Below are positions 11,007-20,000 of a DNA stretch of 43,912 nucleotides, one piece after another (positions within the stretch are counted from its first letter, which is position 1; each line of letters starts with the position of its first letter). Origin of the DNA: CAVCAD01 sp036653735 (GTDB taxonomy: Bacteria > Bacillota_I > Bacilli_A > RF39 > UBA660). The position numbers and the translations under genes are program-made. The stretch is from positions 1 to 43,912 of the forward strand of contig JAVVTI010000004.1 in NCBI GenBank assembly GCA_036653735.1, read 5' to 3'. Below the pieces are notes generated by a model that was not told the DNA's origin, ran no database searches, and saw only the letters and a list, made by a program, of their open reading frames with translations.

Positions 11007-11709
11007 TCTATATATGAAATACCATAAAAACTATGTATTAAAAGACATAGATTTAGAAGTTAATAAAAATGATGTACTTTTTATCATAGGACCTTCTGGA
11101 AGTGGTAAGTCTACATTACTAAAATGCATGAACCTACTAGTTAAACCTACTAAGTATCAAATAACATTTAATGATAAAAAGATTATTACAGAAAAAGATA
11201 TTAAATATTTAAGAAAAAAGATGGGAATGGTATTTCAAAGCTTTAACTTATTTCCACACCTAAGTGTACTAGATAATATTATACTAGGTCCAACAAAAGA
11301 ATTAAAACAAGATAAAGATAAATGTATAAAAGAAGCAAAGGAACTACTAACTAAAGTAGGACTGTTAAATAAAGCAAATGAGTATCCTGATAACTTAAGT
11401 GGAGGACAAAAACAGCGTATAGCAATAGCTCGTTGTTTAGCTATGAAACCAGATTTAATTCTATTTGATGAACCAACAAGTGCATTAGATCCTGAAATGA
11501 CAGAAGAAGTTCTAGAGATAATAAAAGACCTTGCAAAAGAAAACGTAACAATGGTTATAGTTAGCCATGAAATAGAACTAGCTAAAGAAATAGCAACTAA
11601 TATTATATTTGTAGATAAAGGTAAAATTGTAGAAAGAGGAACTCCAGATCAAATATTTAACCATCCTAAAGAAGACAGATTAAAGGAATTTATATCAAAT
11701 ATTAATTAA
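10990..11709 (+). CDS. Amino-acid ABC transporter ATP-binding protein (GlnQ type)
   Basis: This 239-aa cytoplasmic ATPase has all motifs intact: Walker A GPSGSGKST (34-42), Q-loop FQSFNLFPH (Q83), signature LSGGQKQR (136-143), Walker B LILFDE (156-161) and the H-loop His in VSHE. It closes the three-gene importer operon and drives uptake with the permease, which it overlaps by 17 bp. No clear terminator is seen after it, but a strong new promoter lies 22 bp downstream. Confidence 0.95.
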   Translation: MLKLNNLYMKYHKNYVLKDIDLEVNKNDVLFIIGPSGSGKSTLLKCMNLLVKPTKYQITFNDKKIITEKDIKYLRKKMGMVFQSFNLFPHLSVLDNIILGPTKELKQDKDKCIKEAKELLTKVGLLNKANEYPDNLSGGQKQRIAIARCLAMKPDLILFDEPTSALDPEMTEEVLEIIKDLAKENVTMVIVSHEIELAKEIATNIIFVDKGKIVERGTPDQIFNHPKEDRLKEFISNIN

Positions 11710-11731
11710 AATATAAATATGATGATTTTTC

Positions 11732-11776
11732 TTGATATTTATAAAAAATACTGATATGATTATATAGTAAAGGAGG
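11732..11776 (+). promoter_or_regulatory. Strong promoter and ribosome-binding site of the SipW-type protein
   Basis: TTGATA (11732-11737), 17 bp, TATGAT (11755-11760), then AAAGGAGG (11769-11776) nine bases before the ATG. Both elements are near consensus, which predicts a highly expressed gene. Confidence 0.75.
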
Positions 11777-11785
11777 TAAGTAATT

Positions 11786-12400
11786 ATGGAGAACAATAAA
11801 GGACAGACAATTTTCTTGTCAGTAATTGGAGTTGCAACTTTATTAGTAGCTATTATTGGTGCTACTTTTGCGTATTTCACTGCAAGTGTTGCTGGTAACG
11901 ATAAAGCTTCATCAATATTAGTTAATACAGCTACTATAGCAAGTATTAATTTTCAAGATGGACCGCTTATATCTTTAGCAAATGCACTTCCAGGAGATTC
12001 TGCTACTAAGAATTTCACTGTTGCATTAGCTGGAACTGATAGTACTACTGTAGATATGTCATATGAAGTATTGTTAACTACTACTAATAGTGGTATAACA
12101 GACTTAAAATATACATTAACTTCTACTGGTGGTACACCTGTTCCTGCTGGACAACAAGCTTTAGGAACAACTGTAACTAATAAAAAAATTGGTACAGGAA
12201 CATTCTTAGCTGGAGCTACTGGAGCAGCAAGAAGTCATTCATGGAGTTTAGTAATTTTATTCCCTGAAACTGGCTCTAACCAAAATACACAACAAGGTAA
12301 GTCATTTACAGGAGCTGTTCAAGTTAAGTTCGCTGGTGGAAATGATATTTATTATAACAATTCTAATACAGGCGGAACTGGAACTAAACCAACAGTTTAA
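11786..12400 (+). CDS. SipW-type signal peptide surface protein (camelysin/TasA-like)
   Basis: This 204-aa protein opens with NNKGQTIFLSVIGVATLLV followed by AIIGATFAYFTAS, the SipW-dependent signal pattern of CalY/TasA-like proteins. Those proteins form fibres or sit on the surface after cleavage by a special signal peptidase. The mature part is rich in Thr, Ser, Gly and Ala, beta-prone, with no LPXTG motif or second membrane segment. Codon use looks GC-richer than the neighbours (many GCT, ACT and GGA codons), consistent with high expression and with the strong promoter. It is monocistronic, ending at a terminator. No SipW peptidase gene is in this window. A role as a fibre or matrix subunit is inferred. 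Confidence 0.8.
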   Translation: MENNKGQTIFLSVIGVATLLVAIIGATFAYFTASVAGNDKASSILVNTATIASINFQDGPLISLANALPGDSATKNFTVALAGTDSTTVDMSYEVLLTTTNSGITDLKYTLTSTGGTPVPAGQQALGTTVTNKKIGTGTFLAGATGAARSHSWSLVILFPETGSNQNTQQGKSFTGAVQVKFAGGNDIYYNNSNTGGTGTKPTV

Positions 12401-12424
12401 TAAATACTTACAATTAAAAAAAGA

Positions 12425-12454
12425 AAAAAGAAGTGGACTAGTCCTCTTTTTTTT
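12425..12454 (+). terminator. Terminator of the SipW-type protein gene
   Basis: A hairpin around GGACTAGTCC, flanked by A-rich sequence and followed by a run of eight or more T, lies 25-55 bp after the stop codon. Confidence 0.75.
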
Positions 12455-12480
12455 GTTATCATTATAATAGGAGTAATATT

Positions 12481-14094
12481 ATGAATATAAAAATAAGAAA
12501 AGAATTTTTAAAAACATTTAAAATAGCTAAATTAGAATATTTCTATAAACTTATAACATCTATAGGAATAAGAGGAATATTACTACTTATTCCATTACTC
12601 TTTGGTTATGTAATAAATGATGTAACATGCAAAAATTATGAAAAAGCAGTTATACTTTGTTTAATATTGATAATAGTAGCAGCTATCTATAAAATAATAG
12701 AAGTACTAAATAAAAAATCATATTTTATGCTATATAATAAAATATATACATACTATAATAATTTAGCATTAGACAAAACCAAAGATAATTCATTATTTAG
12801 TTTATCAAGATTTGATATAGGAGAATATAACAATATATTAACAACTGATACTGACCTAATTTCACTTTACTTTAGTGCTCTAGTAATAAGAATAGTACTA
12901 ATAATTGAATTTCTAATAGTATTTGTTTACTTCTATTACATAAACATCTATATATTTTTTATGGCACTCATATTAACTATTACATTGTATATTATATCCT
13001 TAAGAGACAACAATAAAATTCAAAAATTAAATGAAAAAAGTAAAAATGAATATGATAAAATGAATTCATCAGTTATAGAGTATTTCTCAGGTATAAAAGA
13101 AATTAAAAGCTTTAACATCTTTGAAAAAATAGTAAGTAATGTAAAAAGTGATACATTATCATACTTAAATGCATCAGAAAAATATAATGTAACATTTTTT
13201 CGTAATAATTCAATTATTCTTTACTTCTTTGAATTTGTAAGAATGCTAAGTATTATATTTGGAATATACTTAATAAGTATAGGTAAGATGGAACTAGGCG
13301 CTCTTATAGTAATATTTAACTATTATCAAAAAATAATAGAAAACTTCTTAGCAATCCTAACAGTTAATGTAGAAACTAGAGGCGTAAAAGTTTCATTAGC
13401 AAGATTTAATAAACTAATAGAATATACACATAAAAAAGAAAATAAAACTGCAGGACCACTCCATATAGATGGAAACATAGTATTTAAAAAAATACTTTAT
13501 GGATATAAGGCTAATCCAACTCTTAAAAATATCTCATTTGATATAAAACCCAACACTATAACAGTTCTAACAGGCAGAAATGAAGTTGCACAAAATGCAG
13601 TGTTTGATCTATTACTAAAACTTAATAGACAACATACAGGAGATATTTTAATAGACAATATAGATATAAATGATATAGATGATGACGATTATTTCTCATT
13701 TATTTCAATGTCAAGAAAACCATCATACTTCTTTAATATGTCAATTATAAACAACCTAAAAATGATAGATCAGGATGAAAATCATATTATAGAAATGTGT
13801 AAGAAAATAGGTCTTCATGATGAAATAATGGCGTTACCTTCTAAATATGAAACAATAATGAAACCTAACATTCAAGTAAATGAAAGTTTTAAAGAACTTC
13901 TTTCTATAGCACGTATGTTCCTTAAAAATAGTAAAATCTTACTATTTGATGATACAATAAACAATCTTAGTGATCCAGAACAAATAAAAATACTAAAACT
14001 ATTGAATAATTATAAGAAAAGTCATACAATTATAGTAATAGGACATGAAAAATATATACTAAAAAATGCTGATAAAATTATTGAATTTAATTAG
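12481..14094 (+). CDS. ABC exporter-like protein with a degenerate ATPase domain
   Basis: This 537-aa protein has the half-exporter layout: about six transmembrane helices (residues 20-300), then a nucleotide-binding domain (about 330-537). The ATPase motifs are broken. The Walker A position reads GRNEVAQN (365-372), where G, K and S/T of GK[ST] are replaced by A, Q and N; the signature LSGGQ is replaced by VNESF (466-470); Walker B ends LLFDD instead of DE (D491). Only the H-loop His (H522) is kept. It should not hydrolyse ATP by the usual mechanism and may pair with an active half-transporter encoded elsewhere, or serve another role. The DAG-kinase gene follows with its RBS overlapping this stop codon. 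Confidence 0.8.
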   Translation: MNIKIRKEFLKTFKIAKLEYFYKLITSIGIRGILLLIPLLFGYVINDVTCKNYEKAVILCLILIIVAAIYKIIEVLNKKSYFMLYNKIYTYYNNLALDKTKDNSLFSLSRFDIGEYNNILTTDTDLISLYFSALVIRIVLIIEFLIVFVYFYYINIYIFFMALILTITLYIISLRDNNKIQKLNEKSKNEYDKMNSSVIEYFSGIKEIKSFNIFEKIVSNVKSDTLSYLNASEKYNVTFFRNNSIILYFFEFVRMLSIIFGIYLISIGKMELGALIVIFNYYQKIIENFLAILTVNVETRGVKVSLARFNKLIEYTHKKENKTAGPLHIDGNIVFKKILYGYKANPTLKNISFDIKPNTITVLTGRNEVAQNAVFDLLLKLNRQHTGDILIDNIDINDIDDDDYFSFISMSRKPSYFFNMSIINNLKMIDQDENHIIEMCKKIGLHDEIMALPSKYETIMKPNIQVNESFKELLSIARMFLKNSKILLFDDTINNLSDPEQIKILKLLNNYKKSHTIIVIGHEKYILKNADKIIEFN

Positions 14095-14103
14095 GAGGAA
14101 CTA

Positions 14104-15024
14104 TTGAAAAAATGTATTATTATATATAACCCATTAAGTGGTCATTTAAAAAAGCAAGAAGTATTAGATAACCTATATAATACACTAGAGAAAAATGGAT
14201 ATGAAACTAAACTTATAAAAACCGAAAGAAAAAAACATGCTTGTGAAATAGTTGAGAACCTAGACCACTATGATCTAGTAATATGTGCTGGAGGTGATGG
14301 TACATTAAATGAAACAATAACAGGAAACGATAAAAGAACAAATAAACTACTTCTAGCACACCTTCCATTTGGAACTTGTAATGATGTAGGAACTATGTAT
14401 GGCTTTACTAAAAACTATCTAAAAGATGTAGATGCCCTACTTAATGGAGTAGAAAAAACCATAGACGTATGTAAAATAAATGATCATCCATTTATATATG
14501 TAGCTTGCTTTGGTGACTTTATAGATGTATCATACGAAACCCCAAGAGAAATGAAAGCTACATATGGTCGTTTAGCATACATATTTTATGGAATTGGTAA
14601 AATAACAAGAAACCTAAGTACATATAAACTAAAATATAAAATAGATGATAAAGAAGTGAGTGGTGAATACTCTTTTATATTTGTAACAAATAGTTCCCGT
14701 GTAGCAGGAGTAAACGACATATATAAAGATGTAAAACTAGATGATAAGAAATTCGAAGTAGTATTTTGTAAAGCAAAAACTAAAGTAGAACTTTTATCTA
14801 TTGGTACTCAAATGATAGCTACAGAAATAAAAAATATAAAAGCATTTGAGTACTATAAAACAGATAATCTTATAATAGAATTTGAAGAAGTACCTCCTAA
14901 AAGCTGGGGAATAGATGGAGAAGAATATCCTAATAATAATAAAATATTTACATTTTCTCTAAATCATAATATGAAAATGTTAATGCCACAAAAAAGAATA
15001 AAAAAATTATTTGAAAACAATTGA
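14104..15024 (+). CDS. Diacylglycerol kinase family lipid kinase (DgkB/YegS-like)
   Basis: This 306-aa cytoplasmic enzyme has the catalytic glycine-rich motif CAGGDGTLNE (residues 61-70), the N-terminal IIYNPLSG typical of the family, and GTCNDVG as the second nucleotide-site motif. It phosphorylates diacylglycerol or a related lipid; in Firmicutes DgkB recycles the diacylglycerol released by lipoteichoic acid synthesis, which fits the LtaS-family gene at 20995. The start is TTG, with AGGAGG five bases upstream that overlaps the stop codon of the exporter-like gene, so the two are translationally coupled. Confidence 0.9.
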   Translation: MKKCIIIYNPLSGHLKKQEVLDNLYNTLEKNGYETKLIKTERKKHACEIVENLDHYDLVICAGGDGTLNETITGNDKRTNKLLLAHLPFGTCNDVGTMYGFTKNYLKDVDALLNGVEKTIDVCKINDHPFIYVACFGDFIDVSYETPREMKATYGRLAYIFYGIGKITRNLSTYKLKYKIDDKEVSGEYSFIFVTNSSRVAGVNDIYKDVKLDDKKFEVVFCKAKTKVELLSIGTQMIATEIKNIKAFEYYKTDNLIIEFEEVPPKSWGIDGEEYPNNNKIFTFSLNHNMKMLMPQKRIKKLFENN

Positions 15025-15049
15025 TAATATTATAAAAATATATTATAAT
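15021..15049 (+). promoter_or_regulatory. Promoter of the small anchored protein
   Basis: TTGATA (15021-15026) and a perfect TATAAT (15044-15049) are 17 bp apart. The -35 overlaps the stop codon of the lipid kinase gene. Confidence 0.75.
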
Positions 15050-15073
15050 TAACTAAAGAGTAGGTGAGGACAA

Positions 15074-15409
15074 ATGAAAAAAAGAAAGACAATATTCATA
15101 TTTTGTACATTAGCGGTAATATTAACAGCTTCAGTATTAGGCACAGTTTATATGACGAAACCTAAAAAAGAAGATAAAGAAGTATTATTTCAAGCTAATA
15201 AAATAGCTCTATTTTCTATAGATATTGCGAAGAAAAAAGTAGCTATAGATAAAACACCAACTACAGGAAACTGGACACTAGCCTCTGATTGTAAAGGGAT
15301 GACTATTAGTTGGGATAACGCCAAATATAAGCTGAATATAACAGATATTACAATGGAAACTGTTACATCACCAGCAACCTGTAAATTAACATTTACTGAA
15401 AAAAAATAA
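15074..15409 (+). CDS. Small membrane-anchored or secreted protein, unknown function
   Basis: This 111-aa protein has a basic start and a hydrophobic segment (about 7-27), then a predicted outside domain of about 80 residues. Two Cys (in ASDCKGM and PATCKLT) could form a disulphide. I do not recognise the family. It has a near-consensus promoter, the RBS AGGTGAGG and its own terminator, so it is a well-defined monocistronic gene. Confidence 0.75.
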   Translation: MKKRKTIFIFCTLAVILTASVLGTVYMTKPKKEDKEVLFQANKIALFSIDIAKKKVAIDKTPTTGNWTLASDCKGMTISWDNAKYKLNITDITMETVTSPATCKLTFTEKK

Positions 15410-15411
15410 AT

Positions 15412-15434
15412 ACTAGTGTAAAACTAGTTTTTTT
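15412..15434 (+). terminator. Terminator before ligA
   Basis: Stem ACTAG/CTAGT with a 7-nt loop, followed by about seven T (15428-15434). Confidence 0.7.
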
Positions 15435-15459
15435 GTTATATAATATAATTGGTGAAATT

Positions 15460-17427
15460 ATGAAAAGAATAGACGAATTAGTAGAACTTCTAAATAAATA
15501 TAATTATGAATATTATTCTAATGATGCCCCAACAGTTAGTGATAATGAATATGATAGTTTACTTTATGAACTAATAGAACTAGAAAAACAAAACCCCTCT
15601 CTTATTAGAGAAGATAGTCCAACACAAAAAGTAGGATCTAAAGTATTAAGTAACTTTGAAAAAGTTAAACACGAAATACCTATGTTTAGTCTAGGAAACG
15701 TATTTAATGATTCAGAACTAAAGGACTTTCATAATAGAATAAAAAAAGTAATAAAGAAACCACAGTATGTATGCGAACTTAAAATAGATGGTCTTTCTGT
15801 TTCTTTAGAATATAAAGAAGGAATTCTTTTCCGTGCCTCTACGCGAGGAGATGGTATAAGCGGTGAAAATATAACGCATAATGTAAAAACCATCAAAAGT
15901 ATACCTATTAAGTTAAATAAGTGTGTAAATATCACCGTTAGAGGCGAGATATTCATGCCTAAGTCATCACTAGAAAAACTAAACAAAGAAAGAGAAAAAG
16001 AAAACTTACCTCTATTTCAAAATTGTCGTAATGCAGCAGCTGGTTCAATAAGACAATTAGATTCTAAAGTATGTTCTAAAAGAAACCTAGATGCTTTCTT
16101 ATACCATTTACCAACTAATGATTTAAAAACACATTATGAATCGCTAGAATACTTTAAAACCTTAGGCTTAAAAGTAAACCCAAACATAGAAATATGTGAT
16201 GATATAAAAAGTGTTATAAATTATATTAAAAAATGGACAAAGAAAAGAGATACACTTTCTTATGATATAGATGGTATTGTAATAAAGGTAAATAGTATAC
16301 AAGATCAAGAGAAACTTGGATATACTGCAAAAACTCCTAAATGGGCTATTGCATATAAATTTCCAGCTCTAGAAGCAGAGACGAAGCTAACAGATATTAT
16401 ATTTACAGTAGGTAGAAGTGGCTCTATTACACCAAATGCTGTACTTAATCCAGTTAAAATCGCAGGCTCTACAATCTCAAGAGCAACCCTTCATAATGAA
16501 AACTTTGTTAAAGAAAAAAATCTTCTAATAGGTGATTATATATACCTAAGAAAAGCAGGAGATGTTATACCTGAAGTACTAAGACCAAACATACAAAGAA
16601 GAACAGGCAAAGAACTGCCATTCAAAATGATTACATCCTGTCCAATATGTAATGAACCACTAATAAAAAAGAATAATTCAGTAGACTACTTCTGTACAAA
16701 TGATTTATGTCCTAAAAGAAACATAGAAGCTTTAATACACTTTACATCAAGAGATGCAATGAATATAGAAGGACTAGGAGAAAAAATACTAGAGGATTTT
16801 TATAATGAAAAAATAATTACCACTTTTTCAAATATATATATACTATATAATAAGAAAGACAAACTTATGTTACTAGAAGGATTCGGACAAAAAAGTATAA
16901 CTAAATTATTAAAAAATATTGAAAAAAGTAAAGCATCATCTCTAGAAAGACTTATATACGCACTAGGAATAGAGGGAATAGGCGTTAAAAACGCAAAAAC
17001 ACTATGCAAAAAGTTTCACACAATAGATGATTTTATAAACGCCACATATGAAGACTATGAAGAAATAAAAACTATAGGTAAAGTTTTAGCAAGCAGTTTA
17101 GTTTCTTATTTCTTAGATGAAAATAATATAAAAATAATTAATGAACTAAAAAGTCTAGGTGTTAATATGATATCTAATATAAAACTAAGCAATAAAGAAA
17201 CCCCTGTATCAAATAAAACAGTAGTAATCACAGGTACTTTTGATATATCAAGAACTAATATAAAAAATAAACTAGAAGCCCTAGGAGCAAATATTAGTGA
17301 GTCTGTCTCATCATCAACAGATATAGTACTAGTAGGTGATAATCCAGGTTCTAAATATGAAAAAGCACTAAAACTAAACATAGAAATATGCAGTAAAGAT
17401 AAACTAAATGATCTACTAAATCTTTAG
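15460..17427 (+). CDS. ligA: NAD-dependent DNA ligase
   Basis: This 655-aa protein, close to the usual 665-670, joins nicks in duplex DNA during replication and repair. All domains are present in order: the Ia domain with NYEYYSNDAPTVSDNEYD, the adenylation site ELKIDG (Lys108) followed by TRGDG, the OB fold, a four-Cys zinc finger (CPIC ... CTNDLCP), helix-hairpin-helix repeats (GFGQKS, GIEGIGVKNA), and a C-terminal BRCT domain (VVITGTFDISRTNIKNKLE). The frame extends to a TTG at 15433, but ATG 15460 has GGTGA four bases before it and matches the family N-terminus. A TATAAT at 15439-15444 may start a very short leader. Confidence 0.97.
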   Translation: MKRIDELVELLNKYNYEYYSNDAPTVSDNEYDSLLYELIELEKQNPSLIREDSPTQKVGSKVLSNFEKVKHEIPMFSLGNVFNDSELKDFHNRIKKVIKKPQYVCELKIDGLSVSLEYKEGILFRASTRGDGISGENITHNVKTIKSIPIKLNKCVNITVRGEIFMPKSSLEKLNKEREKENLPLFQNCRNAAAGSIRQLDSKVCSKRNLDAFLYHLPTNDLKTHYESLEYFKTLGLKVNPNIEICDDIKSVINYIKKWTKKRDTLSYDIDGIVIKVNSIQDQEKLGYTAKTPKWAIAYKFPALEAETKLTDIIFTVGRSGSITPNAVLNPVKIAGSTISRATLHNENFVKEKNLLIGDYIYLRKAGDVIPEVLRPNIQRRTGKELPFKMITSCPICNEPLIKKNNSVDYFCTNDLCPKRNIEALIHFTSRDAMNIEGLGEKILEDFYNEKIITTFSNIYILYNKKDKLMLLEGFGQKSITKLLKNIEKSKASSLERLIYALGIEGIGVKNAKTLCKKFHTIDDFINATYEDYEEIKTIGKVLASSLVSYFLDENNIKIINELKSLGVNMISNIKLSNKETPVSNKTVVITGTFDISRTNIKNKLEALGANISESVSSSTDIVLVGDNPGSKYEKALKLNIEICSKDKLNDLLNL

Positions 17428-17480
17428 TATAATATTTAATGCACCAATATTTAAGTATAGAAAAATAACATAAAATATAG

Positions 17481-17486
17481 TATAAT
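17481..17486 (+). promoter_or_regulatory. -10 element of the 17507 operon
   Basis: TATAAT lies in the string AAAATATAGTATAATTATA, identical to that before 8679. The -35 is not obvious. A strong AAGGAGA ribosome-binding site follows. Confidence 0.45.
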
Positions 17487-17506
17487 TATAACCAAGGAGA
17501 TATTAC

Positions 17507-17971
17507 ATGAAAAAAAAGTTTATGAAAAATAAAATCTTATATATTCTAATTACGATAGTTCTTATTTGTTTTATACTAATAGGAGCTAGTCTAGTAAAAT
17601 ACTTTTACTTCGGAAGTGGTGAAAGTAAGTATGGAACAAGACTAAATGATATAGAGAAGCACAAACTACCTAAAGATATTGAAACTAAAATAAGTGCTTT
17701 ATATAAAGATGATAAGTCTGTTAATAGTGTTAAGTACGTTTTAAAAGGTAAAATCATATATATTACTATAGACTATAAAGAAGCTTTAAAACTTGCAGTA
17801 GCACAAACTACTGCCTTAAAAACTTTAGAAGCGTTTAGTAAAGAAGACCTAACATTTTATGATTTGCAATTTACTTTAACTGCAAATACTTTAACTGAAA
17901 AAAGCGATATTTTTCCAACTATGGGCTATAAAAATGCAAAAAGTGAAAACGTATCTTGGATAAGGGGATAA
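17507..17971 (+). CDS. Membrane-anchored protein of unknown function
   Basis: This 154-aa protein has a single N-terminal transmembrane helix (about 10-30) and an outside domain of about 110 residues. I do not recognise the domain. It is the first gene of a tight group: the sensor/GGDEF gene starts 2 bp after its stop, and the YihY gene overlaps that. The context suggests a partner of the sensor protein at the outer face of the membrane. Confidence 0.7.
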   Translation: MKKKFMKNKILYILITIVLICFILIGASLVKYFYFGSGESKYGTRLNDIEKHKLPKDIETKISALYKDDKSVNSVKYVLKGKIIYITIDYKEALKLAVAQTTALKTLEAFSKEDLTFYDLQFTLTANTLTEKSDIFPTMGYKNAKSENVSWIRG

Positions 17972-17972
17972 A

Positions 17973-20000
17973 ATGAAAAAAAGTAAGAAAAACCTGATAA
18001 TAATTATTTCTTCGTTAATACTGTTAACAGTATTAACTCTAGTAGGTATTATGGTATACAACTCATCACTTCATAATTACTCTTTTAGCGAAAAAAAATG
18101 GATGAGTGATAACTCTAAAAACATAATAGATATACATGTAGATCCTATGCTACCAGTTTTCTCATATAAAGGAAATGGTGTATACATGGACTTCCTTAAA
18201 GATGCTGAAAAAGATACTAAACTATCTTTTAATATTGTATACGATGCAGCATCTGATTATAGTTTAAGTATAAAGAATAAGATTACTAAAGATGACTTAG
18301 TATTTTATGAAGATCATTTTATAGTAGTATCTAATAGTAAAATAAAAATTAATAATCTATCAGAACTTAAAAACTATAAAATAGGAGTACTATCTAAAGA
18401 TGCATCAGATATTTCATATTACTTAACTGATTATCCATCAGTTTCACTTACTAATTATGAAACAATAGATGACCTAAACTCAGCATTTGATTCATCTGCA
18501 ATAAACGCAGCAATAGTACCTATGTACGAATATATGAATAAAATAATTACATCATCACTTAATATATCATATCATTTAGGCTCACTTAAAAACTATTATA
18601 CTCTAAAAGTTAATCCTAATAATAAAGAACTAAGTTCTATATTCTCTAAATTCTTATCAAAATGGAAAAATAAAGCTAATGAAAAAATTAATGAACACTT
18701 TTTAGATTTATATTATGAAATAAAAGATTACACAGAGTTAGAAAAAGAATCAATTATAAATGATGACTTAATAGTAGGATATATTGATAATATGCCTTTT
18801 GAAGGTAAAGTAAATGGTACATTTACCGGAGTAACAGGACTTTACCTTAATAAGTTTTCATCCCTTACAAGTGCAACATATAAATATATTAGATACAAAG
18901 ATATAAATAAACTAGTAGGTGCTTTAGATGGAGAAAAAGTAGATATAGCACATAACTACTATGGAGCAACAAGTGGTAAATATGCCAATAGTATTACTCT
19001 AGGTAATAGTGAATATGTAGTATTAGCATCAAAAGATTCAAACCTTATAGTAGATACATTACATAGTTTAAAAGGTAAAGAAATAGTTACTCTAGGAGGA
19101 AGAAATCTTAGAAACAAACTAGCAGAAAAGAATATATTTACAATCATAGAATACCCAGATATTAAAAAACTACTAAAAAAAGTGGATAAACATTCAATAA
19201 TAATATTAGAAAAAGAAGTTTATGACTACTATAAAACAAATAAACTTAAAAAATATAATATTAGATTCACTGATACAATAGTACTTAATAATACATTCCT
19301 ACTAAGTCAAAAGAATAAACCACTAAGTGATTTATATAACTTTTATTTAACTACGCTTAATCCAAGTGAAATAAATACCTTAGCACTTAACCAATCATTA
19401 AAAGACTTACATACTAATGTAATAACATCTTTCTTAGTAGACAATATATTATATATTATTGCTTTTGGACTTCTAGTACTTTTTGTACTTCATAAATTTA
19501 ATAAAAGAATTAAAATAACTAAAAAAATTAAAAAAGAAGATAAAATGATGTACCTAGATGTTATGACTAACCTAAAAAATAGAAACTACCTAAATGATAA
19601 TATAGAATACTGGGAAAAGAATATAGTATTCCCACAAACTATAATAATGGTAGACTTAAATAATATAAAAGCACTTAATGATAAATATGGACATGAAGAA
19701 GGAGATGCTCAAATAGTAGCAGCATCCAACGTATTAATTAGAAACCAAAGAGATAACTCAGAGATAATAAGGACAGATGGAAATGAATTTCTTATATATA
19801 TGATAGGTTATGAAGAAAAAGTAATACTATCATACATACATAAAATAAATAAAGAAATAAAATCATCTCTACCTTATAAAGACTATGGAGTAGCAGTAGG
19901 CTATTCTATGATAAGAAGTGAAGTAGAAACTATAGATGATGCTATTAATGAAGCATCCTTAATGATGCGTAATAATAAAGAGGCATCACGTGAAGCATAG
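17973..20000 (+). CDS. Double periplasmic-binding-domain sensor with degenerate GGDEF domain
   Basis: The order in this 675-aa protein is: TM helix 8-28, a family 3 solute-binding-like domain (about 52-240), a second one (about 265-460, starting LIVGYIDNMPFEGKVNGTFT), TM helix 488-508, and a cytoplasmic GGDEF domain (527-670). The GGDEF domain keeps DVMTNLKNRNYL and the metal-site region MVDLNNIKALNDKYGHEEGD, but the name motif reads DGNEF (602-606): the first G is D and the catalytic acid is N. Cyclic-di-GMP synthesis is therefore doubtful; it may bind nucleotide or act as a pseudo-enzyme. Fused binding domains suggest it senses small molecules outside. It overlaps the next gene by 11 bp. 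Confidence 0.85.
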   Translation: MKKSKKNLIIIISSLILLTVLTLVGIMVYNSSLHNYSFSEKKWMSDNSKNIIDIHVDPMLPVFSYKGNGVYMDFLKDAEKDTKLSFNIVYDAASDYSLSIKNKITKDDLVFYEDHFIVVSNSKIKINNLSELKNYKIGVLSKDASDISYYLTDYPSVSLTNYETIDDLNSAFDSSAINAAIVPMYEYMNKIITSSLNISYHLGSLKNYYTLKVNPNNKELSSIFSKFLSKWKNKANEKINEHFLDLYYEIKDYTELEKESIINDDLIVGYIDNMPFEGKVNGTFTGVTGLYLNKFSSLTSATYKYIRYKDINKLVGALDGEKVDIAHNYYGATSGKYANSITLGNSEYVVLASKDSNLIVDTLHSLKGKEIVTLGGRNLRNKLAEKNIFTIIEYPDIKKLLKKVDKHSIIILEKEVYDYYKTNKLKKYNIRFTDTIVLNNTFLLSQKNKPLSDLYNFYLTTLNPSEINTLALNQSLKDLHTNVITSFLVDNILYIIAFGLLVLFVLHKFNKRIKITKKIKKEDKMMYLDVMTNLKNRNYLNDNIEYWEKNIVFPQTIIMVDLNNIKALNDKYGHEEGDAQIVAASNVLIRNQRDNSEIIRTDGNEFLIYMIGYEEKVILSYIHKINKEIKSSLPYKDYGVAVGYSMIRSEVETIDDAINEASLMMRNNKEASREA

